Shown: one piece after another, positions 20,618-29,869 of the stretch | Position numbering within the stretch: the stretch's first letter is position 1 | How the letters are laid out: the number at the start of each line of letters is the position of its first letter | Source: Priapulus caudatus | Lineage: Eukaryota; Priapulida; Priapulimorpha; Priapulimorphida; Priapulidae | Length of the DNA: 29,935 nt | Assembly (NCBI RefSeq): GCF_000485595.1 | Contig: NW_014579373.1 | Span: 5,896 to 35,830 of the forward strand | Reading direction: 5' to 3' | Made by a program: the position numbers and the translations under genes | Notes under the pieces: generated by a model | Databases searched by the model: none | What the model was told of the DNA's origin: nothing | Seen by the model: only the letters and a program-made list of their open reading frames with translations

Positions 20618-21330
20618 GTGCATGCATGCATGCTCTTATTCACAATCAGAACTCTTGCTCAAAGGATTGTACACAATTATTGTGCTTAGGCTAAAATGTC
20701 ATTACCCTTTGACATCTACATACTAACAAAAGGCTTCCTATATATTTAAGAATAAACTGCTGGATGACATTCATGTGTTCATAGTGTGTAGCCGCCCAGG
20801 ACAAAACCATTTTTGAAGAGGGGTCATATAGCTCATGTAAGAGCAGGCTTTCATTTTTAAGGGCGCGATCGCGCTCGCGCTCCCACCGCGCACGCCGAAA
20901 TTATGCCATGGTGCGCGCATCACATCGCGCCTCATAAAAGTGGTTGAAATCGCGCACCAAAAGTATGTCTATTATGTTGAAATAGCGCTCCATAGAGTTC
21001 TCAATGTAGGGGGGTACAAAAAGGTTAGCAACAACAACAATTTGTGTGGTGTAAGTAACTGAACGTATGGCAGAGGTACAGGTCTGGTTACTACCCTCTG
21101 GTTTAATATATATATTAATACAACTAAACAACAGCATCCAAAATACAGGTACCTACACGGTATAGCCACAAGTTACCTGCTCGTTTTCTACTATACGTGG
21201 CGAGAAGTGGTTTTCTGGCCGACGTGAAACAGTCGTAGGGCTGGAGGGGCTACATACGTGGCTATTACGTACAAGTAATTTGGCTAGTTTGTTGATGGAT
21301 TGTGATGATATTTTGTGCTGAAATATGCAG

Positions 21331-21447
21331 GTACATGGATTAGAATCTCTAAGGATGGAAATCAGACTAAATAAAAACAAGTTTATTTTTACATCCGATC
21401 AACTCTTTTATTAATTGTGTGCTAGTGTTGGGTTGTTGATGAAAAGA
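21331..21447 (+). pseudogene. Truncated copy of the exon candidate
   Basis: The same acceptor (AAATATGCAG) and first ~117 nt as the exon at 11214-11447, but with an extra A in the A-run after CTAAATA, a lost C in TTAAT(C)TGTG, and no second half. Sequence after about 21447 is unrelated. Confidence 0.6.
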
Positions 21448-21562
21448 ATGTAATCCCGACGAAGCCATTGAATGAATGAAGGTGAAGATGAATGATAATC
21501 AGTGATTGACATGACATCCCAATTTTCGTTTTGGATTTCACTCTAGACTGAGGATTGGTCAT

Positions 21563-21730
21563 GATTCCATCATCACACCCCAAGAGGCATGATGGAGAGC
21601 CCTCAAGGAGCAGCTCTCCATCATCCCTTTTAAAGGTGTGATTTTTAGTGAGCTCTCCATCATGCTTTCTTAAGGGTGTGATTTTTTAGTGGAGCTCTGC
21701 ATCATGCCTCTTAAGGGTGTGATTATGGAG
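21563..21730. mobile_element. Small inverted-repeat element with ~40-bp tandem units
   Basis: The left segment CATCACACCCCAAGAGGCAT is inverted relative to ATGCCTCTTAAGGGTGTGAT near 21705. Three direct units start AGCTCTCCATCATC (21612), AGCTCTCCATCATG (21651) and AGCTCTGCATCATG (21693). The TIRs are about 37 bp. Probably a MITE whose right half expanded in tandem. Confidence 0.6.
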
Positions 21731-21858
21731 CGTGAAAAGACCCCCTATGGTGTCCTAGGGGAGTCATTAGTAGTCCTCCTGTACTTTTCAAATCTGAAAG
21801 CCTGTAACTTGTAAGAGGGAAGTGGCAAAAGCTCTCCAGTGCCTCAAGTATAGAAGCC

Positions 21859-22047
21859 GTAACGTCCGTAACACTTTTATGTAACGTCCGTAACGCTCGT
21901 TAGCCTATTTCTAATTATCATAATTATAAATTTTCTGCTCTATAATTTAACCCATCATAAGTTTGCAGTAAATATGTGGTAATATAAAAGTCAGTCAATT
22001 ATTTTTCTTTGCAGCTAAAAAAATGCACAAAATGTTACGGACGTTAC
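21859..22047. mobile_element. GTAACGTCCGTAAC-ended MITE
   Basis: The left end GTAACGTCCGTAACA (21859) is repeated at 21881, and the inverted right end is TGTTACGGACGTTAC (22033-22047). The interior is AT-rich and non-coding. The doubled motif with spacer ACTTTTAT resembles the doubled motif after element B (ACATTTTAGTGTT). Confidence 0.55.
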
Positions 22048-22602
22048 ACAGTCCAATGGAAAAATGGAGCGGGAAAATAATTACTCGTATTGCGCTTCGG
22101 GCAACGGATATAAAAAAAATCTTCTTCTTTTCATTAGAAGCTTTATTTGTCATAACTAAATATCTAAAGTAGCATTCCCAAAGTACAATTTTATGTGAAA
22201 AATGAAGCACTTTCATAACCTACTTTTTTAATGCCAAATTAGCAATAAATTGTCCTTTTGCGCATCCATATTCAAATGATGATATAACAACTAAAACAAA
22301 CGTATTGAGATGATATTATATCATACTTATTAAATATAGATATACCCCTTACCAACAATAGAGGAGAAGGGTTTTGGCAGTCACGTCACAGTTGGTGTGG
22401 AATTGGCCATATGGCCTTTTCAGGCTTTTCATTGCCTTTGTCTTTCAGCAATATTTTTTTTAATAAAGTGTTTATACCTGTTTGGTGCTTAAAGGGAATC
22501 AAGTTTTGTGTGCTGTTTCTTGTATTCTGACTACCTTTGAACAGGGCTCTTGAAACCATTTAAATTCATAATAGAAAAAATCGTATGTATTTCTTTGTTT
22601 TT

Positions 22603-22690
22603 CAGGCAAGTGACTTTTGCCTTCGGGCAACCAGTTTCATAACCCACTTGCCCGACCGGGCAAGTGGGAAAAAAAATTTTGTAGCACCCT
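22603..22690 (+). repeat. CAAGTG...TAGCACCCTG dispersed repeat, best copy
   Basis: Begins CAGGCAAGTGACTTTTGCC and ends GTAGCACCCTG. It contains a perfect hairpin with 11-bp arms, CCCACTTGCCC (22643-22653) and GGGCAAGTGGG (22658-22668), 4-nt loop. Related to 10418-10501 and 20533-20617. Confidence 0.65.
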
Positions 22691-23012
22691 GAATTCGAAC
22701 AAATATATATCAGCTACAGTTTCGCACCCACCTAATCTCTATGGGCTAATTCTAATAACAAGAACAATAATAACAATTCAAATTTATACAAGTTAATGAA
22801 TGACATTGACGTTGACATAAAAGATTTCAACATATGAGCATGGATCTCCAAGTTTAATTAGAGGGGGCGGGGGGTCCTTTGCTCCCACCTCCCTCCCCCT
22901 GCCTCCCACCTCCCATCCCCTTGCACACCATCTCGCACGACCTAATTGTACCCCGTTTCCCGCTCGCATACACACCGTATCACCGTTTTCCTATCCCCGT
23001 CTCAATTTACTA

Positions 23013-23052
23013 TTCTCTCTCTCTCTCTCTTTATCTTAGACTTTCTCTCGCT
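23013..23052 (+). repeat. (CT)n microsatellite
   Basis: CT dinucleotide run and CTCT-rich continuation, following C-rich low-complexity sequence at 22880-22920. Confidence 0.8.
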
Positions 23053-23064
23053 CTTAAAAGTTAA

Positions 23065-23193
23065 AGGCTCACAATGCGCATCCAAACGCTAATTTCTCCA
23101 GTACTAGACTAGCAAATACTTCGTGTCATGCATAATCACACTACCTTATGACAAAATAAACTCTAGTTGCTCCTGGATGCGCATTGTGAGCCT
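23065..23193. mobile_element. 129-bp TTAA-flanked MITE
   Basis: Perfect 20-bp inverted ends AGGCTCACAATGCGCATCCA, flanked by TTAA (23061-23064 and 23194-23197). At 129 bp it is among the smallest complete elements of this type that I would expect. Its AGGC start resembles AGGCATAATA of the element at 1635. Confidence 0.9.
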
Positions 23194-23283
23194 TTAATTA
23201 TATTTAAAAAAATTTTTAACAGCGATGATGCCTTTTACTGGCCCCTCAATAATACTTCGTTCCTATGCCCCTGAGTGTAACAG

Positions 23284-23329
23284 CCATAGAAATAATAATA
23301 TATATATAGTGTCTCTAATATTTCTATGG
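23284..23329. repeat. Inverted repeat, 11-bp arms
   Basis: CCATAGAAATA (23284-23294) and TATTTCTATGG (23319-23329) around an AT-rich loop with (TA)n. Confidence 0.7.
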
Positions 23330-23452
23330 TACCAGCTTATGTTCGCATAACTGGTAAATGGATATGCACGGCCATAGCTACATGATATATGTTAAAACGA
23401 TCATTGCGAGAATTTTGCTCAAAAAAATAAATATAGCTGAATATAGTCTCAC

Positions 23453-23595
23453 CTGACAGCGAAAATATCACTGATTACACCAACATTCAAAACACCAATA
23501 TTTTTTGCAGTTATAGCATAGAAAAATTGATTTGACCACATCATACCAGCAATAACTTTTTTCGAGTCCGGACTTTCAAAAATCACAAATGGCGT
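23453..23595 (-). CDS. Candidate internal exon, unknown protein
   Basis: On the minus strand a 143-nt open stretch runs from a plausible acceptor (pyrimidine-rich, ...GCTTGTTTGAG|ACGCC) to a strong donor (GCTGTCAG|GTGAGA). The phase is 0 at the start and 2 at the end. The peptide reads TPFVIFESPDSKKVIAGMMW then SNQFFYAITAKNIGVLNVGV then ISDIFAV. The alternation of short hydrophobic beta-like segments would suit a beta-propeller blade, but no diagnostic WD pair is present, so I do not assign a family. The frame extends open upstream to an ATG at 23631, so a first-exon reading is possible. No flanking exon is recognised in the window. Confidence 0.35.
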
Positions 23596-24715
23596 CTCAA
23601 ACAAGCAAACATAATTAAAACAAAGGGGCATCTATTTGTGTGTGATAAGTATTCTCGCTGGCCGTAACGCAACGAGGCGCAGCGGAGAGTGTGTGAGCGG
23701 GTGAGCACAAATCAAACAACTTTTGAAGACTAATATTTATGAAGTTACAACTTACACTCCTATTTGTGTTATTAAGTACTGTTATGCTACTAATTACTAT
23801 GCACCTCTGTGTTTACATCTGACCAAAAATATTGCCGGTGAAATTTTTGCATTACTGCATCCTTGTTGACGTCTCGCGGTACCACGAGAAAGTGCGAGAC
23901 ATGACAGCGAAAATCAACAAGAGAACGCAAAATTTTAATCGTGCATGATTTTGTCTTTGCATGAGGTTCTAGCCAATACATTTTATTGGTATTTGAAACA
24001 ATTACTGTTACTCAAGCAACAACGGTAGGCATCATGAGAGTGAGCATAAACACTAAAAAACGCTGAAAAAAACTCGAAATGATCGCTTTAAGAATCAAGA
24101 TGAAAAGTAAACATATATTATATGGTACTAGTTATTATTTATTCGTTTAACAAAGTTACACATGAGAATAAAATCTAATTTAAACTAGGCCTATAGTTGC
24201 TGCGAGAACGATGGCATCGCCCTTCTTGAGATACAGTAAAAACATAGATTTTTCCAAGTTAGCCTCAACATGTTCTTATATAAATGGTGCTTACTGAAAA
24301 ATTAGGCTCAAAAGGTTCTTTTAAAAATAGGTTCTTAATTGTTTCTACTTTTAATATGTACTAGCTGAAACCCGCGCTACGCGCGGGCTTAGTATCTGTG
24401 ATGCATGTGTTACCAGTACAGTAGTGTTATGTGTAAGGTGTTATATGGAGAGTTTAGTTGTTGCACATGTTTGTTTTTTTATGCTTGATGATGTCAATAC
24501 AAATACATGTACAATCATGCTTACACGTAACACATTAACCATTTGTTTGCAAGTACACAGTGAAATACAGACACACGCACACACACACACACACAAATGT
24601 TTTATTGTATGCTATGTAGAAACTACTGGTTGATGATACGGACTCCAAAGTTAGAATATAGATAGATCTGAATGGGCTGGTAGGTCGGGCGACTCATTAA
24701 CCACTTGGCTGCGTA

Positions 24716-24733
24716 GCACGTAATATTACGTGC
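24716..24733. repeat. 18-bp perfect palindrome
   Basis: GCACGTAATATTACGTGC reads the same on both strands; the flanks TGCGTA and TTCGCA extend the symmetry with one mismatch. Confidence 0.85.
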
Positions 24734-24824
24734 TTCGCATGTTTCCACTGTGTGCGGAATATGTAAATAATGCAGTACTGTGTCTCAATAACAATGCCAG
24801 GGTGCTGGCATTGTTATTGTTGAG

Positions 24825-24859
24825 CATTGGCATTGGCATTGGCATTGGCATTGGCATTG
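24825..24859 (+). repeat. (GGCATT)n microsatellite
   Basis: Five to six hexamer units of CATTGG inside the TA-flanked element. Confidence 0.9.
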
Positions 24860-25056
24860 TTATTGCATCGATATTGTTGAGCTCGTCTTTTTTATTTTAC
24901 CTGTGTTTCTTTTTAAGTCTTCATCTGCATGGAAAATTAAGAACCTACTTTAAAATCTTAGCCTAAAACAGGTTCTTATGTAAAGGGGTCTAAATGGGAA
25001 ATTTTAGCCTAACATGTTCTTAAAATCTATGTTCTTATACGCGGGTTTTTACTGTA

Positions 25057-26154
25057 CCCTAACTAGCTCCCTGGGGAGTTGCTGAAATCCAACAGGCTAA
25101 AATCCAAGTAAGTATATTCAGGCAGGCGATAATTTCGCTCAGCTGTGAGATAACACATGTGCATTGCAGGTTGGCAGGCAACAATTATGATTAGAAAAGT
25201 GCCATCCATGGGCTGCCCCATGTTTTTGCCTACCCACGCGAGCATTCACTGATTCAGCCTTCAGGGTGCTATAGACAGACTGAGCATTTTAGAAAATAAT
25301 ATAATTTAAGGAGAGTAAACCTTGTTCAACAAACATTTGCCTTTGCAATTAAACTGTGCAACTGTAGCCTCACAGTCTGTTGACACTATTCTGCTTCATT
25401 ATATTTCATTATCTCGCGAATTATCTCTACTACCGCGCCGCAACGGTAGTTGACGAACCCGGCGATCACAAACAACACCGCTAATACAGAAAACATCAGG
25501 ATTTCTGGCGGTAATGTCCTTCTTTTCACAGTAGTGTACCTTTGTGCTTTGTATAGCCCCAATTTGGTCGAAGCTTGCCGTCATGACCAGCAGAGACCAG
25601 GGATTCCAATGGACGAGTGATAAACCATGATTGTCTGTTGAGTATCAGACGCCATTCGTGAGGTATATCTCGTCATCGGCTCACTCAAAATTAAGCGCTA
25701 AATTGGTCCGGCTTGTTGTTTTAAAAGGACAAATTCAGCAAGTGATATATATACGCTAGCCATTTCATGGTAAATGCACACACAAGCGCACGCACACACG
25801 AACACGCGTTGTCTTTGGGTTGTCTTACAGTTACATCGGCTCACGTTCAGGTAGATGGCGCACATACATGTATACAGGAGCAGCCCGGGTAGAAACTAAC
25901 TTTTGAACACGAGAGTCCAACGGACTCCCTACCCTTAAAAAGAGGGTGTCCGCAGCAAAATGATGGAGTCCGCAGTCTGAAGTTCAAAATTAAAAACATT
26001 AACAATAACGCATGTGCTTATTTTAAAGATTTGTGCAGTGGCATATCTACCCAATTTTCTTTGGACAGCTGAAAAAATGCGGTAATTCGGCGAGGCCGTG
26101 CTCTGTTCAGAACGAACTAGTTAGTATGGCAGAATTTTCAGGGAGTCACATGCA
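25057..26154. other. No gene supported
   Basis: A minus-strand frame at 25399-25584 (61 codons, in a GC-richer patch) could be a first exon but has no motif or splice support. At 25908-26160 GAGTCC/GGACTC words recur in both orientations. Confidence 0.35.
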
Positions 26155-26319
26155 GGGTTCTCCCTACGTTGCGCAAACGGGGCGCGCGCGCCCCGTTTGG
26201 GAAAACTCCCCCCTGTTTGAATCGTTGCGCACCGTTTGGGAAAACTCCCCCCTGTTTGAATCGTTGCGCCCCGTTTGAAAAAACTCCCCCCTGTTTGAAT
26301 TTCATCCTGGGGAGAACCC
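26155..26319 (-). repeat. GGGTTCTCC element, short copy 3
   Basis: Begins GGGTTCTCCCTACGTTGCGC and ends GGGGAGAACCC. It lacks the middle of copies 1 and 2 and instead carries tandem ~39-bp units (CCCCCCTGTTTGAATCGTTG spaced by CGCxCCGTTTGGGAAAACT). A deletion derivative with both ends intact. Confidence 0.75.
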
Positions 26320-26389
26320 TGACATGGACTCCTGCGTATGTCAAATCAGGGAGTATTTGACTCCGGACCCGCGTTAATTTCGCACCCTG

Positions 26390-26426
26390 CAGGAGTGAAT
26401 AATAGAGTCTCTATTATTCACTCCTG
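26390..26426. repeat. Perfect 18-bp-arm hairpin
   Basis: CAGGAGTGAATAATAGAG, one T, then its exact reverse complement. No unique interior; outside sequence also carries GGAGT/ACTCC words. Confidence 0.9.
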
Positions 26427-26519
26427 ATATATTTATATGCACTCTACGTTTCTCGCCAATTTCTGGGGGAAAGGGGGCAAGCGTGCAACCTAAGGAATCT
26501 CCTCTCTGTATATTTACAG

Positions 26520-27367
26520 CGATGTCGCAAGATTTTTCTTATGTCGGCCTTACGACCTAGTCGCCGACAAGAATCGAATATCGTACGTCAAAAACCGGCC
26601 AGATCGCTGATAAAAACATCGGCCACCAAACTCGACATGAGTTCTCTTACGATCGAAAATACGGTCGCCGACTGCGATCGCAAGAATAGAACATGTTCTA
26701 TTTCTATGCGGCTGTCGGCGACAAATCGTGAGTGGCAGCCAATCACCGCAGCGTGTCGAGTCACATGATTATCAAAAGTCACGTGATTAATAAAATGGCA
26801 GCCTACACAGCACTCGTCAGCAGTTTACAAGATTGCACAAACCCTTTCTCAATTAATATATATTAAGTTTTCCGTATATCACATTAATTTTTTTCTGCAC
26901 ATGATTATAACGATGTTCAGATAATTGAGGATAGATTTACGAAGTTACCTGATGTTTACTGGTAAGCGCCATTTTGTTGGTCACGTACGTGACCTGTTTT
27001 ATGTAGACTGGTTCCGGTGTCAAGCTTGCTCTGTTTGTGCTAAAGAACTGCTTGTGCTAGTACAAATACTGGGGCCGCGAACCCGTCTACGTTTTCTGCG
27101 AGAACGCTACAATCTGATTGGCGATGTATAGCGTGAAGGCACTTCAAGTCAACGTGAGTGTTGCTACGCTGCTAATCGGCGATAAAGTAGTCGCCGATAG
27201 TCAAATCGTAGGGCGACCTGAGCGAGCCTTTAGTGCTCAGCCGCATTCCTGCTCGGACTTGCATGTTTATCTCCGATGGAAATCGCCACGTAGACCAAAC
27301 ATGAAGACACGCGGCATAAAAACTTGCACACCAGCGTGAAAGACGGCAACAAACAGCACAACCCTCA
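26520..27367. other. No gene supported; CG-rich repeat-like DNA
   Basis: Contains GTCGCCGAC/ATCGGC-type words (26540-26740 and 27175-27215) reminiscent of the interiors of the PIF-like MITEs elsewhere, but I cannot define boundaries. Open frames of 60-75 codons show no family motif. Confidence 0.35.
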
Positions 27368-27568
27368 GCACAAACTTGGATTCACTCCGCGACAGTGAAC
27401 AATGAACACCGAAACCTCCTGCGTATAGGCGACGAGACTTGATAGCGATTCAAATGTTATATATTTCTCCACACTAGCGTAGAGACGGTCCCCAATGTCA
27501 TTGGAAGCACATATTTAAAGCTGGGTTTATGCTGTCAACTTTTTGCTGAAAATTTGACTAGCTGATAA
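27368..27568 (+). repeat. ~205-bp dispersed repeat, copy 2
   Basis: Counterpart of 12831-13040. It ends ~45 bp inside the AAGCTGGG element; the rest of that element is missing here. Confidence 0.75.
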
Positions 27569-27667
27569 TCTTGCAGATGGGGTCGTTGTCGTATCAGGTA
27601 CTACAGATATGTACCCGAGGTAGTTTTAGGTTGTTTAGTATTGTTTATATTTTTATATGAGGTATGT

Positions 27668-27697
27668 TTAGGGTTAGGGTTAGGGTTAGGGTTAGGG
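27668..27697 (+). repeat. Interstitial telomeric repeat (TTAGGG)5
   Basis: Five perfect TTAGGG units, flanked on both sides by unique sequence. Confidence 0.95.
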
Positions 27698-27832
27698 TAC
27701 ACTTCTGTAGTACAAGTCTGGTACACTTTGTGCATACATATATGTATGTACTAGGGGCCAACAGCCACTCCGTGGCAGCCATGAAGGGGCCCACGATGAA
27801 GGGCCATGATGGGGGAATTGGTTTTCAGTTGA

Positions 27833-28011
27833 ATTTGACTTGGATTTTTTGGATTTTTTGATTGTTTGATTTTTTTGGTTTTTGATTTTTTTTGATTTTT
27901 TGTTTGTTTTTGATTTTGTGGATTTTTTGTATTTTTTGTATTTTTTGTTTTTTTGGGACTTTTGTGTTGTTGTTTTTTTTTTTTTTTTTTTTTTGGGGTT
28001 TTTTTTTTTTT
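27833..28011 (+). repeat. T-rich low-complexity tract
   Basis: Iterated GGATTTTTTG/TTTGATTTTTT words grading into poly-T. The same word style recurs at 28276-28340, and as the reverse complement (CCAAAAAATCC) at 29190-29345. Confidence 0.85.
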
Positions 28012-28130
28012 ATGATGGGTATTAGAGATGGTAGAGAGTTACGTCCATTTTTATAGTGGTTGTAAGTGTAAGTTAAAGCTTCGGCAAAGTTGGAATGCAC
28101 AGATCGGCGTCGCGGCACATGGAAACAGCA

Positions 28131-28165
28131 AATGAAAATGAAAATGAAAGTGAAAATGAAAATAG
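28131..28165 (+). repeat. (TGAAAA)n short tandem repeat
   Basis: About five units of TGAAAA with one G substitution. Confidence 0.85.
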
Positions 28166-28359
28166 AAATTTAAATCATCATTATTCAACTCACCTAGGTG
28201 GGTACTCTGGAAATGGGCCTTGAAAGGCTTCATTAACCTTGGTGCATGATTGTGATGTGGCGTGGTGCATCTATATCTTTGATTTTGTGGGTTTTTTTGG
28301 TTGTTGTTTTTTGGTTTTTGGATTTTTTTGGTTTTTGGGATCACAGAAAAGGAATAAAT

Positions 28360-29160
28360 TTCATCATTTTTTTATTATGACAATTGTTTGCCTTCGAAAC
28401 TCTCATCGCGCTTCGCGTTCATTTTACATACGCTTCCAGCAGTACTCTGCAGACAGGCGTATTGTCTAGACGCATTGTCTGTTTCGCTGATACAATGTAA
28501 TCACATGTATTCGCTTGCAAATATGCTATGGCCTGCGCCCAGCGTCAGATTTTGACCCTCTGGCTAGACTGGTTTGCGGGCCGCACTGTTCGTCGCAGAG
28601 GCGTGTACATTGTCTAGCAGAGCGTGAGGCCGGATTACTAGTCTAACACAATAACGTGGCTTGTTGCAGCCCCAGTAGACGATCGATAAACCGTGCGCGC
28701 GTGTATGCCCGTGGTAGAATGCTGGCAGCGTGCGTACGTGTGCCGCTCGCTCCGCGAATTGCTCGCTCTCTTTGAATGAGATTAGCACGTAAGAACAATT
28801 ATTTTATCACATAGTCAGACACTTTGAAATTTCAGTGGCCCGATCGGGCACCAATTTTAACTTTTGGAAATTTTGGTGCCGCGACATCAAGTTTGGTGGC
28901 CCCGGGCCACCGGGCCACCGCTAGTGTCGAGCCTTGTCTTAACTCTTCTATGCAATCTGACTGTGCCAGGTTAGGAATGAATTCACAATAACACAGACAT
29001 TTCGGATTTTGGATTTTTTAGATTTCCCATTTTTTTGCTTTTTTTTTATTTATACGCAATATCATGTCTCTCTTATTCTCAATTCATTTCTAACTGGCAC
29101 AGTCACATTGCATACAAACAGTTCAATCACGATGGGCATATAGAGCGCAGGTCCACAGAG
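28360..29160. other. No gene recognised
   Basis: Non-coding; a near-palindromic GGTGGCCCCGGGCCACC lies at about 28891-28907, with CAGTGGCCCGATCGGGC upstream at 28836. Confidence 0.4.
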
Positions 29161-29189
29161 AGAGGAGGGAGGGAGGGAGAGAGATCGTA

Positions 29190-29470
29190 GTATATATCCA
29201 AAATCCAAAAAAAACAAAAAAATCCAAAAAAAGCAAAAAAACGCAAAAATTACAAAAAATCCAAAACAATCCAAAAACCCCAAAAATACAAAACCCCAAA
29301 AAACAAAAACAAAAAAACCCACAAACCCCCCCCCCCCCAAAAAAAACCNGAGGGAGAGAGGGAGAGAGGGAGAGAGGGAGAGAGAGAGAGGGGGAGGAGA
29401 TAGAAAAGGGGAGAGAGTGAGAGAGGGAGCTCGAGAGAGAAGGAGAGAGAGAGAGAGCGACGAGAAAGTG
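29190..29470. repeat. A-rich then GA-rich low complexity with one N
   Basis: CCAAAAAA-type repeats to 29345, an undetermined base at 29349, then (GA)n/GGGAGA repeats. Long frames on the minus strand here are compositional artefacts. Confidence 0.9.
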
Positions 29471-29735
29471 CGAGTGAGATGCAATAACAGATCTTGTGCA
29501 TAAAACATTTTTTAAGTAAAACTGAAAGATACATTCACATAAATGAGGTTTCACGTAGAAGAAAAAAACTGGCACCTACAATAAACAAAACTCGACCACG
29601 GACCACCAATCTATTTTGGGACAAAAATCTGGCTCGAGCCTATTTTTTGACACAGCCACTAGCAGTTTCCAACTAGTTCTCCCAGTTACTTGTTGTTGCC
29701 CTTAAACCTCCTTCGAACGTGCACGCTGGTGCACG

Positions 29736-29760
29736 CACGCACGCACGCACGCACGCACGT
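29736..29760 (+). repeat. (GCAC)n microsatellite
   Basis: Five to six tetramer units of GCAC. Confidence 0.9.
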
Positions 29761-29799
29761 ACAGGAGTAAATGGGTTGTGTATAGGCTACTGTATTGAT

Positions 29800-29869
29800 C
29801 AGAGAGAGAGAAAGAGAGAGAGAGAGAGGAGGGAGAGAGGAGGGAGGAGAGGAGAGGAGAGAGGAGGGA

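Larger units (their letters stand above)
19474..21447 (+). repeat. 2-kb duplicated block, copy 2
   Basis: Counterpart of 9351-11330. Here the left part is embedded in a complete element B, so this copy has the ancestral left context. The right end stops inside the exon candidate (21331-21447), which is intact only in copy 1. Each copy is therefore complete at the end where the other is cut. Confidence 0.92.
24234..25054. mobile_element. TA-flanked transposon with CAGTAAAAAC ends
   Basis: The left end CAGTAAAAACATAGAT and right end GTTTTTACTG are inverted, flanked by TA (24232-24233 and 25055-25056). Imperfect TIRs continue about 120 bp and share AACATGTTCTTA, TTAGGCT and GGTTCTTAAT words. 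TACAGT at the junction is typical of Tc1/mariner-type elements. The interior is non-coding and carries a (CA)n tract (24577-24597), a (GGCATT)n tract (24825-24859), the palindrome at 24716-24733 and a CCCGCGC/GCGCGGG hairpin (24371-24387). Confidence 0.75.

Noticed and set aside
25399-25584. Possible 61-codon first exon on the minus strand
   Set aside because: ATG and a CG-richer patch only; no donor site or family motif that I can defend.
27825-28118. Lysine/asparagine-rich minus-strand ORF
   Set aside because: Translation of the T-rich tract; no real protein signal.
29062-29575. Long hydrophobic minus-strand ORFs (leucine/serine then phenylalanine rich)
   Set aside because: Pure low-complexity GA and A-rich repeats with an N in the middle; several frames are open at once for compositional reasons.
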